Shown piece by piece: positions 28,486 to 37,750 of a stretch of DNA of 64,000 nucleotides. The notes under the pieces were generated by a model. That model did no database searches. It was not told the DNA's origin and saw only the letters and a program-made list of their open reading frames with translations. Source of the DNA: Lysinibacillus contaminans (GTDB taxonomy: Bacteria > Bacillota > Bacilli > Bacillales_A > Planococcaceae). Made by a program: the position numbers and the translations under genes. The stretch is from assembly GCF_001278945.1 (NCBI RefSeq), contig NZ_LGRV01000003.1:62001-126000 (forward strand), given 5' to 3'. Position 1 is the stretch's first letter. Every line of letters begins with the position of its first letter.

Positions 28486-29649
28486 TTACACTCGTTTTTC
28501 ATTGCGAATAATATGTAGTGCTTTGCTGAGCATTTGTGCATTTTTTTCCTCTATTTCAGCTTTACGTGGAATTGGCTCATAGAGTAGGCTAGGATCTTCC
28601 CAAGTCGGGATAAACGGTACAGGTGATTCTGGTTGCCAGCGGTCTAACCATGCTTGGGGTAGTGGTCCTGAGGGCATTGCTTGGTCTGTCATTTCGAGCC
28701 ACAACAAGGACCAGGCACGGGGAACAACGCGCCAAATATCGTAGCCACCGCCACCAACAGCAATCCATTTACCTCCACAATATTCATGGGCAAGTTTATG
28801 CGCAAGTTTTGGGATTTCTTTATAAAGGTTCATCGTTCCATATAAGTGTGTCAGTGGATCAAAGTAGTGTGCGTCAGCACCATTTTGAGTTAATACAACA
28901 TCTGGTTTGAAAAACTCGAAAATTTCGCGCATTGATTTTTCATATATTTCTAGGAAACTCTCATCCTCTGTAAAAGCATCAATTGGAAAATTAAACGATG
29001 TACCGTAACCTTGACCATTTCCACGCTCGGTAATATTACCTGTCCCAGGGAATAAATAACGTCCAGTTTCATGAATTGATAAAGTACATACATCTGGGTC
29101 ATCGTAAAAACTCCACTGTACTCCATCCCCGTGATGTGCATCGGTATCAACATATAGGACACGGGCATTATACTTTTCCTGTAAATAGCGAATCGCTACG
29201 TTGCTATCGTTGTAAATACAGAAGCCTGAAGCACGCCCACGAAAACCGTGATGAAGACCGCCACCAAGATTAAGTGCATGCTCAGCTTTTCCTTCCATAA
29301 CATAGTCGACAGCTGTTAATGTACCACCAACTAGTTGTGCACTCGCCTCATGCATGTTCTCGAAAATAGGCGTATCTTCCGTTCCGATGCCGTAGCTCTC
29401 GCCTTGTGCTTCTGTTAACTCACCGTGTCCAGCCTTTTTGACAATTTCAATATATTTAGAATCATGAGCAAGCAGTAGTTCCTCATCAGTTGCAATACGA
29501 GCAGGCACAATATCAACGTCATCTAAAGCGCCGATGTTTTTAAGTAGATCCATTGTTAGCGTCAAACGTTTATGATTAAAAGGATGTGAATCTGAAAATT
29601 TGTATCCGAGTTGCTCAGGTGAATAGACGAAAACAGATTTTTTCGTCAT
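28486..29649 (-). CDS. acuC: Protein deacetylase AcuC (histone deacetylase family)
   Basis: A 387-residue zinc-dependent lysine deacetylase. In B. subtilis AcuC removes the acetyl group that AcuA puts on acetyl-CoA synthetase, restoring activity. The active site shows the pocket histidines and aspartates in GGGLHHG, VDTDAHHGDG and the late GGGGYD. Length equals that of B. subtilis AcuC. Its ATG (29649) overlaps the acuB stop in ATGA, so it is coupled to acuB. The frame extends upstream, but the coupled start is preferred. Confidence 0.94.
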   Translation of the reverse strand: MTKKSVFVYSPEQLGYKFSDSHPFNHKRLTLTMDLLKNIGALDDVDIVPARIATDEELLLAHDSKYIEIVKKAGHGELTEAQGESYGIGTEDTPIFENMHEASAQLVGGTLTAVDYVMEGKAEHALNLGGGLHHGFRGRASGFCIYNDSNVAIRYLQEKYNARVLYVDTDAHHGDGVQWSFYDDPDVCTLSIHETGRYLFPGTGNITERGNGQGYGTSFNFPIDAFTEDESFLEIYEKSMREIFEFFKPDVVLTQNGADAHYFDPLTHLYGTMNLYKEIPKLAHKLAHEYCGGKWIAVGGGGYDIWRVVPRAWSLLWLEMTDQAMPSGPLPQAWLDRWQPESPVPFIPTWEDPSLLYEPIPRKAEIEEKNAQMLSKALHIIRNEKRV

Positions 29650-30293
29650 AGTGGAACGCCTGGTAAATTGGGCCATAATACGTCGAAACCTGCTTTACGC
29701 AGATCTTCAATCATGGCTAGTGGGTTTAACGTTTGAACGCGGACACTTAAAATTCTATTTTGAGTCTTTTCAGAATCTGGATAAACTAAGACGCTTTGGA
29801 CATTTGCATGGTGATCAGAGAAAATTTTTGTGATTTCAAATAAGACTCCTGGCGTATCATTCACACGAATCTCGATTTTAGACCCAGGTTCAGTTGCACC
29901 AGTTAGCTCGATGTATGTATACAGCAAGTCTGTTGTTGTTACGATGCCAACTAATTTTCCGCCAGATACAATCGGTAAACACCCTACTTTGGATTCATAA
30001 AAAGTGAGTGCTACTTCCTCAACAAAATCGAGTGGATGCCCAATGAGTGGGTTTTTCACCATAATTTCTTCAACAGTTGCTTCAAATACAGGTGAATTTG
30101 GTTCGTCCTGCAGTGAGGATGGTAATGCTTCTTTAATATCTCGTTCAGTAATAACACCAAGAACATGATTTTCCTCATCTACGATTGGTAAATGACGCAC
30201 TTTTTTCTCACGCATCTTTTTAAGTGCCTCACGCACTGTGTTTGTCGGAGCCAATGTGTATGGCTCATGATTCATAATTTCTTCAACGATCAT
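29646..30293 (-). CDS. acuB: AcuB, CBS-ACT protein
   Basis: A 215-residue protein with two CBS domains (about residues 6-60 and 74-130) and a C-terminal ACT-like domain (about 140-210; GVLFEITKIFSDHHANVQS). CBS pairs bind adenine nucleotides; ACT domains bind small metabolites. Its function in the acu operon is unresolved in B. subtilis. It lies 24 bases after acuA and overlaps acuC by four. Confidence 0.92.
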   Translation of the reverse strand: MIVEEIMNHEPYTLAPTNTVREALKKMREKKVRHLPIVDEENHVLGVITERDIKEALPSSLQDEPNSPVFEATVEEIMVKNPLIGHPLDFVEEVALTFYESKVGCLPIVSGGKLVGIVTTTDLLYTYIELTGATEPGSKIEIRVNDTPGVLFEITKIFSDHHANVQSVLVYPDSEKTQNRILSVRVQTLNPLAMIEDLRKAGFDVLWPNLPGVPL

Positions 30294-30317
30294 ATACTCT
30301 TCCCCTTTGTGTTGGTT

Positions 30318-30950
30318 TTAATACATGAACCGGCTTCTAAAGCGTAGCCTGTCGAATCTTTCCATTGTTTCTGGTAGTACACGTTTCCCCTCGCGCGCCA
30401 TAAGACAATTTGCTGGATGAGATGTGATTTCTGGGTCATCAGTCGCAAAATATACAAAGCCAGCCGAGCTCATCATTCGTTCCATCATTTTACGATAATC
30501 CCATACATTCAAGCCTGTACCCTTTAAATCCCAATGCCAATAGTATTCAGTAGTAAGTACTAGATAATCTTCCATTTCGTCGCCCATAAAGGAAACGGCT
30601 AATAGTGCTTTTCCAACACCTGTGCCACGATATGCTGGGATTACCTCAATGGCACCTAGCTCAATCATATTTTCGATTGGATCTTCCGCCCATCTTTCGA
30701 GTGGATCTGGATATAGATAGGTGACATAGCCTACGACGGTATTCTCGTTTCGAATAATAATAATTCGTCCTTCTGGAAGTCTAGCAATCTCGATGATGGC
30801 TTGATGTTGTTGTTTTGGAGGTCTAAATGCAACTAAGTCCTCATGGAATGAATACTCAGCTAATTTTTCTGGAGGAACAGGTCCTTCCACATACACAGTA
30901 CCATGCTTCGTTTCCTTTGTAACAGAAAAAAAAGTTTTTTTGTGTTCCAT
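30318..30950 (-). CDS. acuA: Acetyltransferase AcuA (GNAT)
   Basis: A 210-residue GNAT acetyltransferase that in B. subtilis acetylates the active-site lysine of AcsA, turning it off. The acetyl-CoA loop is IPAYRGTGVGKAL near residues 113-125. AGGTGG upstream of the ATG gives a fair ribosome binding site. acuA heads the acuABC operon, divergent from acsA, exactly as in B. subtilis. Confidence 0.94.
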   Translation of the reverse strand: MEHKKTFFSVTKETKHGTVYVEGPVPPEKLAEYSFHEDLVAFRPPKQQHQAIIEIARLPEGRIIIIRNENTVVGYVTYLYPDPLERWAEDPIENMIELGAIEVIPAYRGTGVGKALLAVSFMGDEMEDYLVLTTEYYWHWDLKGTGLNVWDYRKMMERMMSSAGFVYFATDDPEITSHPANCLMAREGKRVLPETMERFDRLRFRSRFMY

Positions 30951-31116
30951 ATATACACCACCTGACTTTTATATTCCCATTATAACGGATATTATGCGAA
31001 AATACGCTTAATTTTACGAAATATAACTTAATTATTAGAAAAATAAAAACATTGAGACATTTTGGGAAAATTCGTGTAAAATAGATTTATATTGCAACTG
31101 TTATTTAACAGATTTT

Positions 31117-31253
31117 TATAGAACTACTCAGTATTCACATGCTTTGTAGTGATTACTCTGTTCTATAACAAAGGTGAAATAACGTAGATGCTTTTAACAG
31201 GTGAAGCAGATTTTATTGGGGAATATGTCCTGGTGAGGACGGTTGAAAATCTG
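31117..31253 (+). promoter_or_regulatory. Two strong hairpins in the acsA leader
   Basis: Hairpin 1: TATAGAAC (31117-31124) with GTTCTATA (31160-31167), inner AGTATTCAC/GTGATTACT with one mismatch. Hairpin 2: CAGATTTT (31207-31214) with AAAATCTG (31246-31253) enclosing GTCCT/AGGAC. No T-run follows, so these are not simple terminators. No known riboswitch was recognised. The segment 30951-31296 otherwise holds the divergent acuA/acsA promoters, which I could not place with confidence. Confidence 0.5.
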
Positions 31254-31296
31254 TAGATTCATATGTTGAGGCGAATGTAAAGAAAGGGGTAGTTTC

Positions 31297-33024
31297 ATGG
31301 GGATGAAAACGATGGAGAAATTAAGAGCTTTACCAATGCAGTACAATTTACCAAATTATGAGGTTGCAGCTGCAACTCATGATTGGGTGGAAACAGAAAA
31401 AGGATTTAGTTGGTATGAGACAGGTAATGTCAATATGGCGTACGAGGCAATCGATCGTCATGCTGAGACATACCGAAAAAACAAAGTTGCGCTTTACTAT
31501 AATGATGGGAAACGTAAAGAGGCCTATACATTCAATGAAATGAAAAAAATGACAAATAAAGCCGCGAACGTTTTAAAATCATCAACAGATTTAGCAAAAG
31601 GTGACCGGATGTTTATTTTCATGCCACGTTCACCAGAGCTTTACTTCTCTCTTTTAGGTGCATTAAAAATGGGTGTTATTGTAGGACCATTATTTGAAGC
31701 ATTTATGGAAGGTGCAGTATATGACCGTTTATCGGATAGTGATGCTAAAGTATTGGTGACAACACCAGAACTTATCGGTCGTGTGCCACTAGACAAACTA
31801 CCGAACTTGCAAAGAGTTTTCCTTGTAGGGGATGACATTGAAGAGTCAGAGCAAATTCTAGACTTTAATAAACATTTACAAGCAGCATCAATAGAGTTCG
31901 ACATTGAATGGGTAGATCGTGAAGATGGTATGATTCTTCACTATACTTCAGGGTCAACAGGTACACCAAAGGGCGTTCTGCATGTGCATAATGCGATGTT
32001 ACAACAGTATCAGTCAACACAATGGGTACTTGATTTACGTGATGATGATATTTACTGGTGTACAGCAGATCCAGGTTGGGTTACAGGAACATCTTATGGT
32101 ATTTTTGGACCATGGTTAAACGGTGTGACAATGTTAATAGTCGGTGGACGATTCTCTCCACAAGCTTGGTATCAAGCAATTGAAGATTATAGTGTAACGG
32201 TTTGGTATAGTGCACCAACTGCGTTCCGTATGTTAATGGGAGCAGGTAGCGGTATTTTAGAAAACTATGATCTTTCTTCGCTGCGACATGTATTATCTGT
32301 TGGAGAGCCGTTAAACCCTGAAGTAATTCGTTGGGGATTTGAAGAGCTTGGACATCGTATCCATGATACGTGGTGGATGACAGAAACAGGTGCGCATATG
32401 ATTTGTAATTATCCAAGTATGGATATTAAACCAGGGTCAATGGGTAAACCATTACCAGGTGTGCATGCGACAATTGTTGATGATTCGGGTAATGAAGTAC
32501 CACCATTTACAATGGGGAATTTAGCAATACGTCGTGGTTGGCCTGCAATGATGCGTCAAATATGGGGGAATCCAGAGCGTTATGAATCGTATTTCTTAAA
32601 AGGTGAATGGTACGTATCTGGCGACTCAGCTTATATGGATGATGAAGGTTACTTCTGGTTCCAAGGTCGTGTAGATGATGTAATTATGACGGCTGGCGAA
32701 CGTGTGGGACCATTCGAAGTTGAAAGCAAATTACTAGAGCATCCAGATGTACTTGAAGCGGGTGTAATTGGTAAGCCGGATCCAGTGCGCGGTGAGATTA
32801 TAAAAGCATTTGTATCATTACGTGAGGGCGTTGAGCCATCTGATGAACTAATCGAAGACATTCGAAACTTCGTGAAAAAAGGTTTATCTGCACATGCTGC
32901 ACCTCGTGAAATCGAATTTAAAGATAAGTTACCGAAAACTAGAAGTGGTAAAATTATGCGACGTGTGTTAAAAGCATGGGAGCTAAATTTACCAGCAGGT
33001 GATCTGTCTACAATGGAAGATTAA
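31297..33024 (+). CDS. acsA: Acetyl-CoA synthetase
   Basis: A 575-residue AMP-forming ligase that makes acetyl-CoA from acetate, used for growth on acetate. The ATP motif YTSGSTGTPKGV (about 224-235), the WWMTETG motif and the catalytic Lys552 in PKTRSGKIMRR are present; Lys552 is the residue AcuA acetylates in the B. subtilis enzyme. The ATG at 31297 has AAAGGGG seven bases upstream. It is divergent from the acuABC operon that controls it. The downstream neighbour is the arg operon, not tyrS as in B. subtilis. Confidence 0.96.
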   Translation: MGMKTMEKLRALPMQYNLPNYEVAAATHDWVETEKGFSWYETGNVNMAYEAIDRHAETYRKNKVALYYNDGKRKEAYTFNEMKKMTNKAANVLKSSTDLAKGDRMFIFMPRSPELYFSLLGALKMGVIVGPLFEAFMEGAVYDRLSDSDAKVLVTTPELIGRVPLDKLPNLQRVFLVGDDIEESEQILDFNKHLQAASIEFDIEWVDREDGMILHYTSGSTGTPKGVLHVHNAMLQQYQSTQWVLDLRDDDIYWCTADPGWVTGTSYGIFGPWLNGVTMLIVGGRFSPQAWYQAIEDYSVTVWYSAPTAFRMLMGAGSGILENYDLSSLRHVLSVGEPLNPEVIRWGFEELGHRIHDTWWMTETGAHMICNYPSMDIKPGSMGKPLPGVHATIVDDSGNEVPPFTMGNLAIRRGWPAMMRQIWGNPERYESYFLKGEWYVSGDSAYMDDEGYFWFQGRVDDVIMTAGERVGPFEVESKLLEHPDVLEAGVIGKPDPVRGEIIKAFVSLREGVEPSDELIEDIRNFVKKGLSAHAAPREIEFKDKLPKTRSGKIMRRVLKAWELNLPAGDLSTMED

Positions 33025-33047
33025 TTTTATTCAGTAGGCGTTCAAAT

Positions 33048-33083
33048 ACCAACTAAATAAAATTACACCGAGGTATAATGATT
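33048..33083. repeat. Degenerate palindromic repeat
   Basis: AAATTACACCGAGGTATAATG at 33058 onward shares the ATTACACCGAGG core with the repeat at 22756-22785. Confidence 0.45.
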
Positions 33084-33102
33084 ATCTATACAAAAAGAGC
33101 AT

Positions 33103-33157
33103 AAAAATAAGGTGGAGATTCATTCGGTTACCGAAAGAATTCCCACCTTATTTTTTT
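33103..33157 (+). terminator. Terminator after acsA
   Basis: Outer stem AAAAATAAGGTGG with CCACCTTATTTTT, inner GATTC/GAATT and TTCGG/CCGAA hairpin, seven T's. Confidence 0.88.
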
Positions 33158-33237
33158 ATTGTACGATGAATAAAGCACTTACTTTTATAGGAGAAAAATA
33201 TTTTGATAGATTATTGAGAAAATAAATAAAAATACAG

Positions 33238-33266
33238 TTGACTTAATAATTATGCAGACGTATACT
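33238..33266 (+). promoter_or_regulatory. SigA promoter of the arg operon
   Basis: TTGACT (33238-33243), 17 bases, TATACT (33261-33266). Transcription would start near 33273, giving a leader of about 170 bases before argC with two hairpins (TTCTCAC/GTGAGAA; TTCAGC/GCTGAA around 33340-33395). No certain ArgR box was found. Confidence 0.72.
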
Positions 33267-33440
33267 ATTTTTAACTTAATTCAACAGGACTTTCTCACTT
33301 TCATCGTTGGTGAGAAGCAATTAGATTTTAATTTTTTATTCAGCGGATGCCAAAACGTTTTCTATGGAGAAAATGAAGTGTCGGCTGAACAGGATTATAG
33401 CCTTGGTGAATTTGATCTTATTACTTTTGAGGTGAATGCA

Positions 33441-34475
33441 ATGAAAGTAGGAATTATTGGCGCAACAGGATACGGTGGATTAGAGCTAATCCGTTTTTTA
33501 CATAATCATCAAGAAGTTGAGCAGATTGATTTATTTACATCTTCAGAAGAGGGCGTTGTATTCTCTTCGAAGTTTGGACATTTAATCAATATTGCGGATA
33601 CACCATTACAAAAAATTGATTATGATGCTTTAGAGCAATTTGATGTAGTTTTTACAAGTACCCCATCAGGTGTGACAAGTGAGCTACTACCGCCACTTAT
33701 AGGAAAAGGTCCGAAGCTAATTGACCTGTCAGGGGATTTCCGCTTAAAGGACTTAGCAAGCTATGAACAATGGTACGGAAAAAAAGCAGCACCTGCTGAG
33801 GCTATTGCTAAAAGCGTCTACGGCTTAACAGAATGGAACGCAGAGAATGTAAGGCATGCACCCTTGATTGCGAATCCTGGTTGCTATCCAACAGCTGTTC
33901 TACTCTCTTTGTTACCATTATTAAAAAATAGATTAATTGATCCGAGTTTTTTAGTGGTTGATGCCAAAAGTGGTATTTCTGGCGCGGGTAATAAGCCATC
34001 ACAAGCAACTCATTACAGTGAGGCAAACGATAACTTCTCGATTTATAAGACAAATACGCATCAGCATATACCGGAAATTGAGCAAGCAATTTCTATGTTT
34101 GCTGGTATCGATGCAACGATTTCTTTTAATACGCATTTAGTGCCGATGACGCGTGGGATTTTATCGACAGCTTATGCACCGGTTATGCCGGGGGTTACAG
34201 AGGCACAATTAGTCGCTTGTTTACAAGAAAAATACGAAAAGCAACCATTCGTTCGAATCATTTCAGATGCAAATGGATTAGCTACAAATCGTGTTAAGGG
34301 TTCGAACTATTGCGATATTTTCGTTAAAGTAGATAGCCGTACGAACCGGGCTACGATCGTCAGCGTCATTGACAATTTAGTCAAAGGAGCAGCAGGGCAG
34401 GCCATTCAAAATATGAACGTTCAATTTGATTTGCCACAAACGACAGGGTTAGATGTCGTACCATTATTTATTTAA
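33441..34475 (+). CDS. argC: N-acetyl-gamma-glutamyl-phosphate reductase
   Basis: A 344-residue NADPH enzyme for the third step of arginine synthesis. The nucleotide motif IIGATGYGGLEL is at the N terminus and the catalytic Cys148 lies in IANPGCYPTA. The open frame runs 63 codons further upstream, but GAGGTGAA six bases before ATG 33441 and normal length set the start; the upstream part is leader. It heads argC-J-B-D. Confidence 0.95.
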   Translation: MKVGIIGATGYGGLELIRFLHNHQEVEQIDLFTSSEEGVVFSSKFGHLINIADTPLQKIDYDALEQFDVVFTSTPSGVTSELLPPLIGKGPKLIDLSGDFRLKDLASYEQWYGKKAAPAEAIAKSVYGLTEWNAENVRHAPLIANPGCYPTAVLLSLLPLLKNRLIDPSFLVVDAKSGISGAGNKPSQATHYSEANDNFSIYKTNTHQHIPEIEQAISMFAGIDATISFNTHLVPMTRGILSTAYAPVMPGVTEAQLVACLQEKYEKQPFVRIISDANGLATNRVKGSNYCDIFVKVDSRTNRATIVSVIDNLVKGAAGQAIQNMNVQFDLPQTTGLDVVPLFI

Positions 34476-34483
34476 AAAATTAT

Positions 34484-34556
34484 TAAGCACGCCGCAGATT
34501 GCTGTGTGCTTCTCTTATTCTATCTTCATTCTGCAGTAAACGCCGAGGCGTAATTG
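34484..34556. repeat. Hairpin and palindromic repeat between argC and argJ
   Basis: First a hairpin AAGCAC..GCAG / CTG..GTGCTT (34484-34513) without a long T-run, then ACGCCGAGGCGTAATT (34538 onward), another member of the repeat seen at 22756 and 33058. It may lower or stabilise the operon's downstream mRNA. Confidence 0.5.
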
Positions 34557-34581
34557 ATAAAACCCAAGGAGGAGTTTGATT

Positions 34582-35814
34582 ATGACATTAACAGCATCAA
34601 CAAATATCATGAAAAAATTATCAAGTAAAAATATTGTTTCACCAAAAGGCTTTAAAGCAGCAGGTATGCACTGTGGTTTAAAGCATAAGAAAAAGGATTT
34701 AGCTGTATTAGTGAGTGATGTCCCAGCAAGTGTTGCCGGCGTTTTTACAACAAATGCTGTACAGGCGGCACCACTAAAAGTGACAAAAGAAGTTGTCTAT
34801 TCAACGCAAAAAATGCAAGCGATGATTGTGAACTCAGGTAATGCCAATGCATGTACTGGGAAGCAAGGTGTAAAGGACGCATTAGAAATGCAAGCTCTAA
34901 CAGCTGAGAAATTAGGTATTGATGCAAGTTTAGTAGGTGTTTGTTCTACTGGTGTCATCGGTGAAATTATAAATATGACACCAATATCAACTGGGATTGC
35001 ACAATTAGAGCCGTTAAATAGCTTAGAAAGTGCGATTGATTTTGCACAGGCGATTATGACAACCGATACAGTGATGAAAAACACGAGCTATAGCACATTA
35101 ATTGATGGCAAGGAAGTTGTGATGGCAGGTGTGGCGAAGGGTTCAGGGATGATTGAGCCGAATATGGCGACTATGCTTGGTTTCATTACAACAGATGCAA
35201 ATATTGAATCGGATGTATTACAAGCTGCCTTGTCAGAAGTTACGAACTTAACTTTTAATGCTATTACAGTTGATGGCGATACTTCTACAAATGATACTGT
35301 AGTTGTGATGGCAAATGGTTTAGCTGGCAACGATACATTAACGCCAGCACATCCAGATTGGCAAAACTTCTACTACACATTAAAAACAGTGGCACAGGAT
35401 TTAGCAAAAATGATTGCAAAAGACGGAGAAGGTGCAACAAAATTAATCGAGGTAGAAGTAGAAGGAGCTATTTCAGATGAAGAGGCTCGTAAAATAGCAA
35501 AAACGGTAGTAGGTTCACCACTTGTAAAAACAGCAGTATTTGGTTGTGATGCAAACTGGGGCCGTATTATTGCTGCAGTTGGTTATAGTGGTGCGACAGT
35601 TGATCCAGATAAAATTACGATTCAAATTGGTGGCGCGACAATGGTTGAAAATGGCGAGCCAATTCCGTTTTCAGAAGATGAATTAATTCAGATTTTAAAA
35701 ATGCACGAAGTAAAAATCTACGTGTCACTTGGTATTGGGGAAGGCCACGGACACGCTTGGGGATGTGATTTAACTTATGACTACGTTCAAATTAACGCAT
35801 CATACCGCTCGTAA
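34582..35814 (+). CDS. argJ: Glutamate N-acetyltransferase/amino-acid acetyltransferase ArgJ
   Basis: A 410-residue enzyme that recycles the acetyl group from N-acetylornithine to glutamate, and in bifunctional forms also uses acetyl-CoA. The precursor cuts itself between Ala196 and Thr197 in PNMATMLGF, making the alpha and beta chains; Thr197 is the nucleophile. AAGGAGGAG precedes ATG 34582, preferred to the TTG six bases upstream. The end overlaps argB. Confidence 0.95.
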   Translation: MTLTASTNIMKKLSSKNIVSPKGFKAAGMHCGLKHKKKDLAVLVSDVPASVAGVFTTNAVQAAPLKVTKEVVYSTQKMQAMIVNSGNANACTGKQGVKDALEMQALTAEKLGIDASLVGVCSTGVIGEIINMTPISTGIAQLEPLNSLESAIDFAQAIMTTDTVMKNTSYSTLIDGKEVVMAGVAKGSGMIEPNMATMLGFITTDANIESDVLQAALSEVTNLTFNAITVDGDTSTNDTVVVMANGLAGNDTLTPAHPDWQNFYYTLKTVAQDLAKMIAKDGEGATKLIEVEVEGAISDEEARKIAKTVVGSPLVKTAVFGCDANWGRIIAAVGYSGATVDPDKITIQIGGATMVENGEPIPFSEDELIQILKMHEVKIYVSLGIGEGHGHAWGCDLTYDYVQINASYRS

Positions 35815-36556
35815 GCGTATGGTCATAAAGCTTGGTGGCAGTACGCTTGAGGGCTTGAATGAAGAGTTTTTTGAGAATTTTAAAAAGCTACAAAATGAAG
35901 GTGTGGAGCTCATCATTACACATGGAGGTGGGCCTGCTATTAATCGTGAGCTTGCTGCAAGTCAAGTAGAGTCGCATGCATTAAACGGTATTCGTGTAAC
36001 GAGTGAGTTGGCTATTGATATTGTACAGTCAACGTTAATCGGCAAAGTGAATCCAGCACTTGTGCATGAGTTAACGGCAGCTGGCATTATGGCGGTTGGC
36101 TTAAATGGTTTTGATGGACAGCTGATCGCGGCAGACTTTTTAGACAAGGACATATACGGGTATGTTGGTGAAATAAAAGCAGTGAATACGTCATTATTAG
36201 AAGCATTGATAAGTTCTGGACTTGTACCTGTTATCGCTTGTGTTGGTGCGAATGCGAAAGGTCAGGCTTTAAATATTAATGGCGACACAGTGGCAAGTGA
36301 AATTGCACTGGCTATTGGCGCAGATAGCTTATTACTTGTAACAGATGTTAAAGGTATTCGTATTAATGATGAATTTCAAACAAAGGTAACGCCTTCCTTA
36401 ATCGGAAAATGGATTGAGGAAGGGCATATCTACGGTGGGATGATTCCGAAGGTGCAAGGGGCGATTGATTGCTTAAATGCGGGTATCCCATCAGTACAAA
36501 TTGTTGGCGACACATTAGTCGGCACAACAATTTTAAGTGAGGAGCTAGTAAGATGA
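35777..36556 (+). CDS. argB: Acetylglutamate kinase
   Basis: A 259-residue amino-acid kinase phosphorylating N-acetylglutamate. Motifs: VIKLGGS at the N terminus, THGGGPAIN for the substrate and LLVTDVKGI for ATP. The start is uncertain. ATG 35777 lies inside argJ with GGGGATGTG ten bases upstream; ATG 35819, just after argJ, gives the protein starting MVIKLGGS but has no ribosome binding site. The first would add 14 residues that family members mostly lack. I keep 35777, which has the better initiation context. Confidence 0.9.
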   Translation: MTTFKLTHHTARKRMVIKLGGSTLEGLNEEFFENFKKLQNEGVELIITHGGGPAINRELAASQVESHALNGIRVTSELAIDIVQSTLIGKVNPALVHELTAAGIMAVGLNGFDGQLIAADFLDKDIYGYVGEIKAVNTSLLEALISSGLVPVIACVGANAKGQALNINGDTVASEIALAIGADSLLLVTDVKGIRINDEFQTKVTPSLIGKWIEEGHIYGGMIPKVQGAIDCLNAGIPSVQIVGDTLVGTTILSEELVR

Positions 36557-37683
36557 GTGCATTGTTTGGAAATTACGGGAAACGTCGTGCGGAAATTGTA
36601 AAAGGTCAAGGGACGATTGTAGAAGATTCCTCGGGTAAAAAATATTTAGATTTTACAAGCGGGATTGCAGTTGTAAGTCTTGGACACGCGCACCCTGCGA
36701 TTGTGAAGGCTGTGCAAGAACAAAGTGAAAAGCTTTGGCATATTTCAAATTTATTTGGTATACCAGGGCAAGAGAAGGTTGCAGAGAAGCTAGTTGCAGA
36801 TACACATTTATCCTATGCGTTTTTCTGTAATAGTGGTGCTGAGGCAAATGAAGCGGCGATCAAATTGGTACGAAAGCATACAGGGAAAAAACATATCATT
36901 ACATTTGAAAAGTCTTTTCATGGGCGTACGTTTGGGGCTATGTCTGCAACAGGGCAGGGCAAGATTCATAATGGCTTTGGTCCGTTAGTTGATAAATTCA
37001 CGACATTACCGTTTAATGATGTAGCGGCGCTTGAAGCGGCTATTGATGATTCAGTTGCAGCGATTATGCTTGAAATGATTCAAGGTGAAGGTGGCGTCAA
37101 TTCAGTAACACCTGAATTTGCACAAGCAATTTCGACGATTTGTGAAGACAAGGGCGTATTACTCATTATTGACGAAGTACAAACAGGTATTGGTCGTACG
37201 GGTACTCGTTATGCATATGAACAAACCGTATTAAAGCCAAACATCGTGACATTAGCAAAGGGGCTGGGAGGCGGATTCCCGGTAGGCGCTATGCTTGGTA
37301 CAGCTGAGTTTTACGATACGTTTGGACCAGGTACACACGGTACAACTTTCGGTGGCAATCCACTTGCTATGAGTGTAGCTGAAGCAGTACTTAATCAAGT
37401 TTTTGATCCATCATTTTTACAACACGTTCAAGAGCTGTCAGCCTATTTTGTTGAGCAATTAAAGGAGCATTTGCCAGCTACTTATACAATACAAGGGCAA
37501 GGATTATTACTTGGCGTAGGCTGTGGAGACACTGAAGTTGCATCGTATATTACAGCAGCAGAGGAGAAAGGCTTGCTATTAGTCGGTGCAGGGCCAAACG
37601 TTATTCGTTTACTGCCGCCGTTAACTGTTACTAAAGCAGAAATTGACGAAGTTGTTGCTGTTTTGAAGAAAATTTTACTGTAA
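36553..37683 (+). CDS. argD: Acetylornithine aminotransferase
   Basis: A 376-residue PLP enzyme (fold class I, class III aminotransferases) making N-acetylornithine. The PLP motif is LAKGLGGGFPVGAM with its Lys, preceded by IIDEVQTGIGRTG; NSGAEANEAA binds the phosphate. ATGA overlaps argB. No argF, argG, argH or carA/B follows; they must be elsewhere. Confidence 0.95.
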   Translation: MSALFGNYGKRRAEIVKGQGTIVEDSSGKKYLDFTSGIAVVSLGHAHPAIVKAVQEQSEKLWHISNLFGIPGQEKVAEKLVADTHLSYAFFCNSGAEANEAAIKLVRKHTGKKHIITFEKSFHGRTFGAMSATGQGKIHNGFGPLVDKFTTLPFNDVAALEAAIDDSVAAIMLEMIQGEGGVNSVTPEFAQAISTICEDKGVLLIIDEVQTGIGRTGTRYAYEQTVLKPNIVTLAKGLGGGFPVGAMLGTAEFYDTFGPGTHGTTFGGNPLAMSVAEAVLNQVFDPSFLQHVQELSAYFVEQLKEHLPATYTIQGQGLLLGVGCGDTEVASYITAAEEKGLLLVGAGPNVIRLLPPLTVTKAEIDEVVAVLKKILL

Positions 37684-37697
37684 AAGGCTGATATTCT

Positions 37698-37750
37698 AAT
37701 AAAAGAGTTCATCTTATCTTTCTATAAAAGATAAGATGAACTCTTTTATT
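37698..37750. terminator. Exceptionally long terminator after argD
   Basis: A 24-bp perfect stem (left arm AATAAAAGAGTTCATCTTAT plus CTTT) around the loop CTATA, A/T at both sides. Confidence 0.9.

Noticed and set aside
31117-31253. Cobalamin riboswitch upstream of acsA
   Set aside because: GGGGAA and GGTGA bits occur, but the conserved B12-box and core helices are missing.
30951-31296. CcpA cre site between acuA and acsA
   Set aside because: No stretch matches the TGNAANCGNNNNCA pattern well enough; the best candidates miss several key bases.
33252-33440. N-terminal extension of argC
   Set aside because: The family starts at MKVGIIGATG, and a good ribosome binding site precedes that ATG; the extension is transcribed leader.
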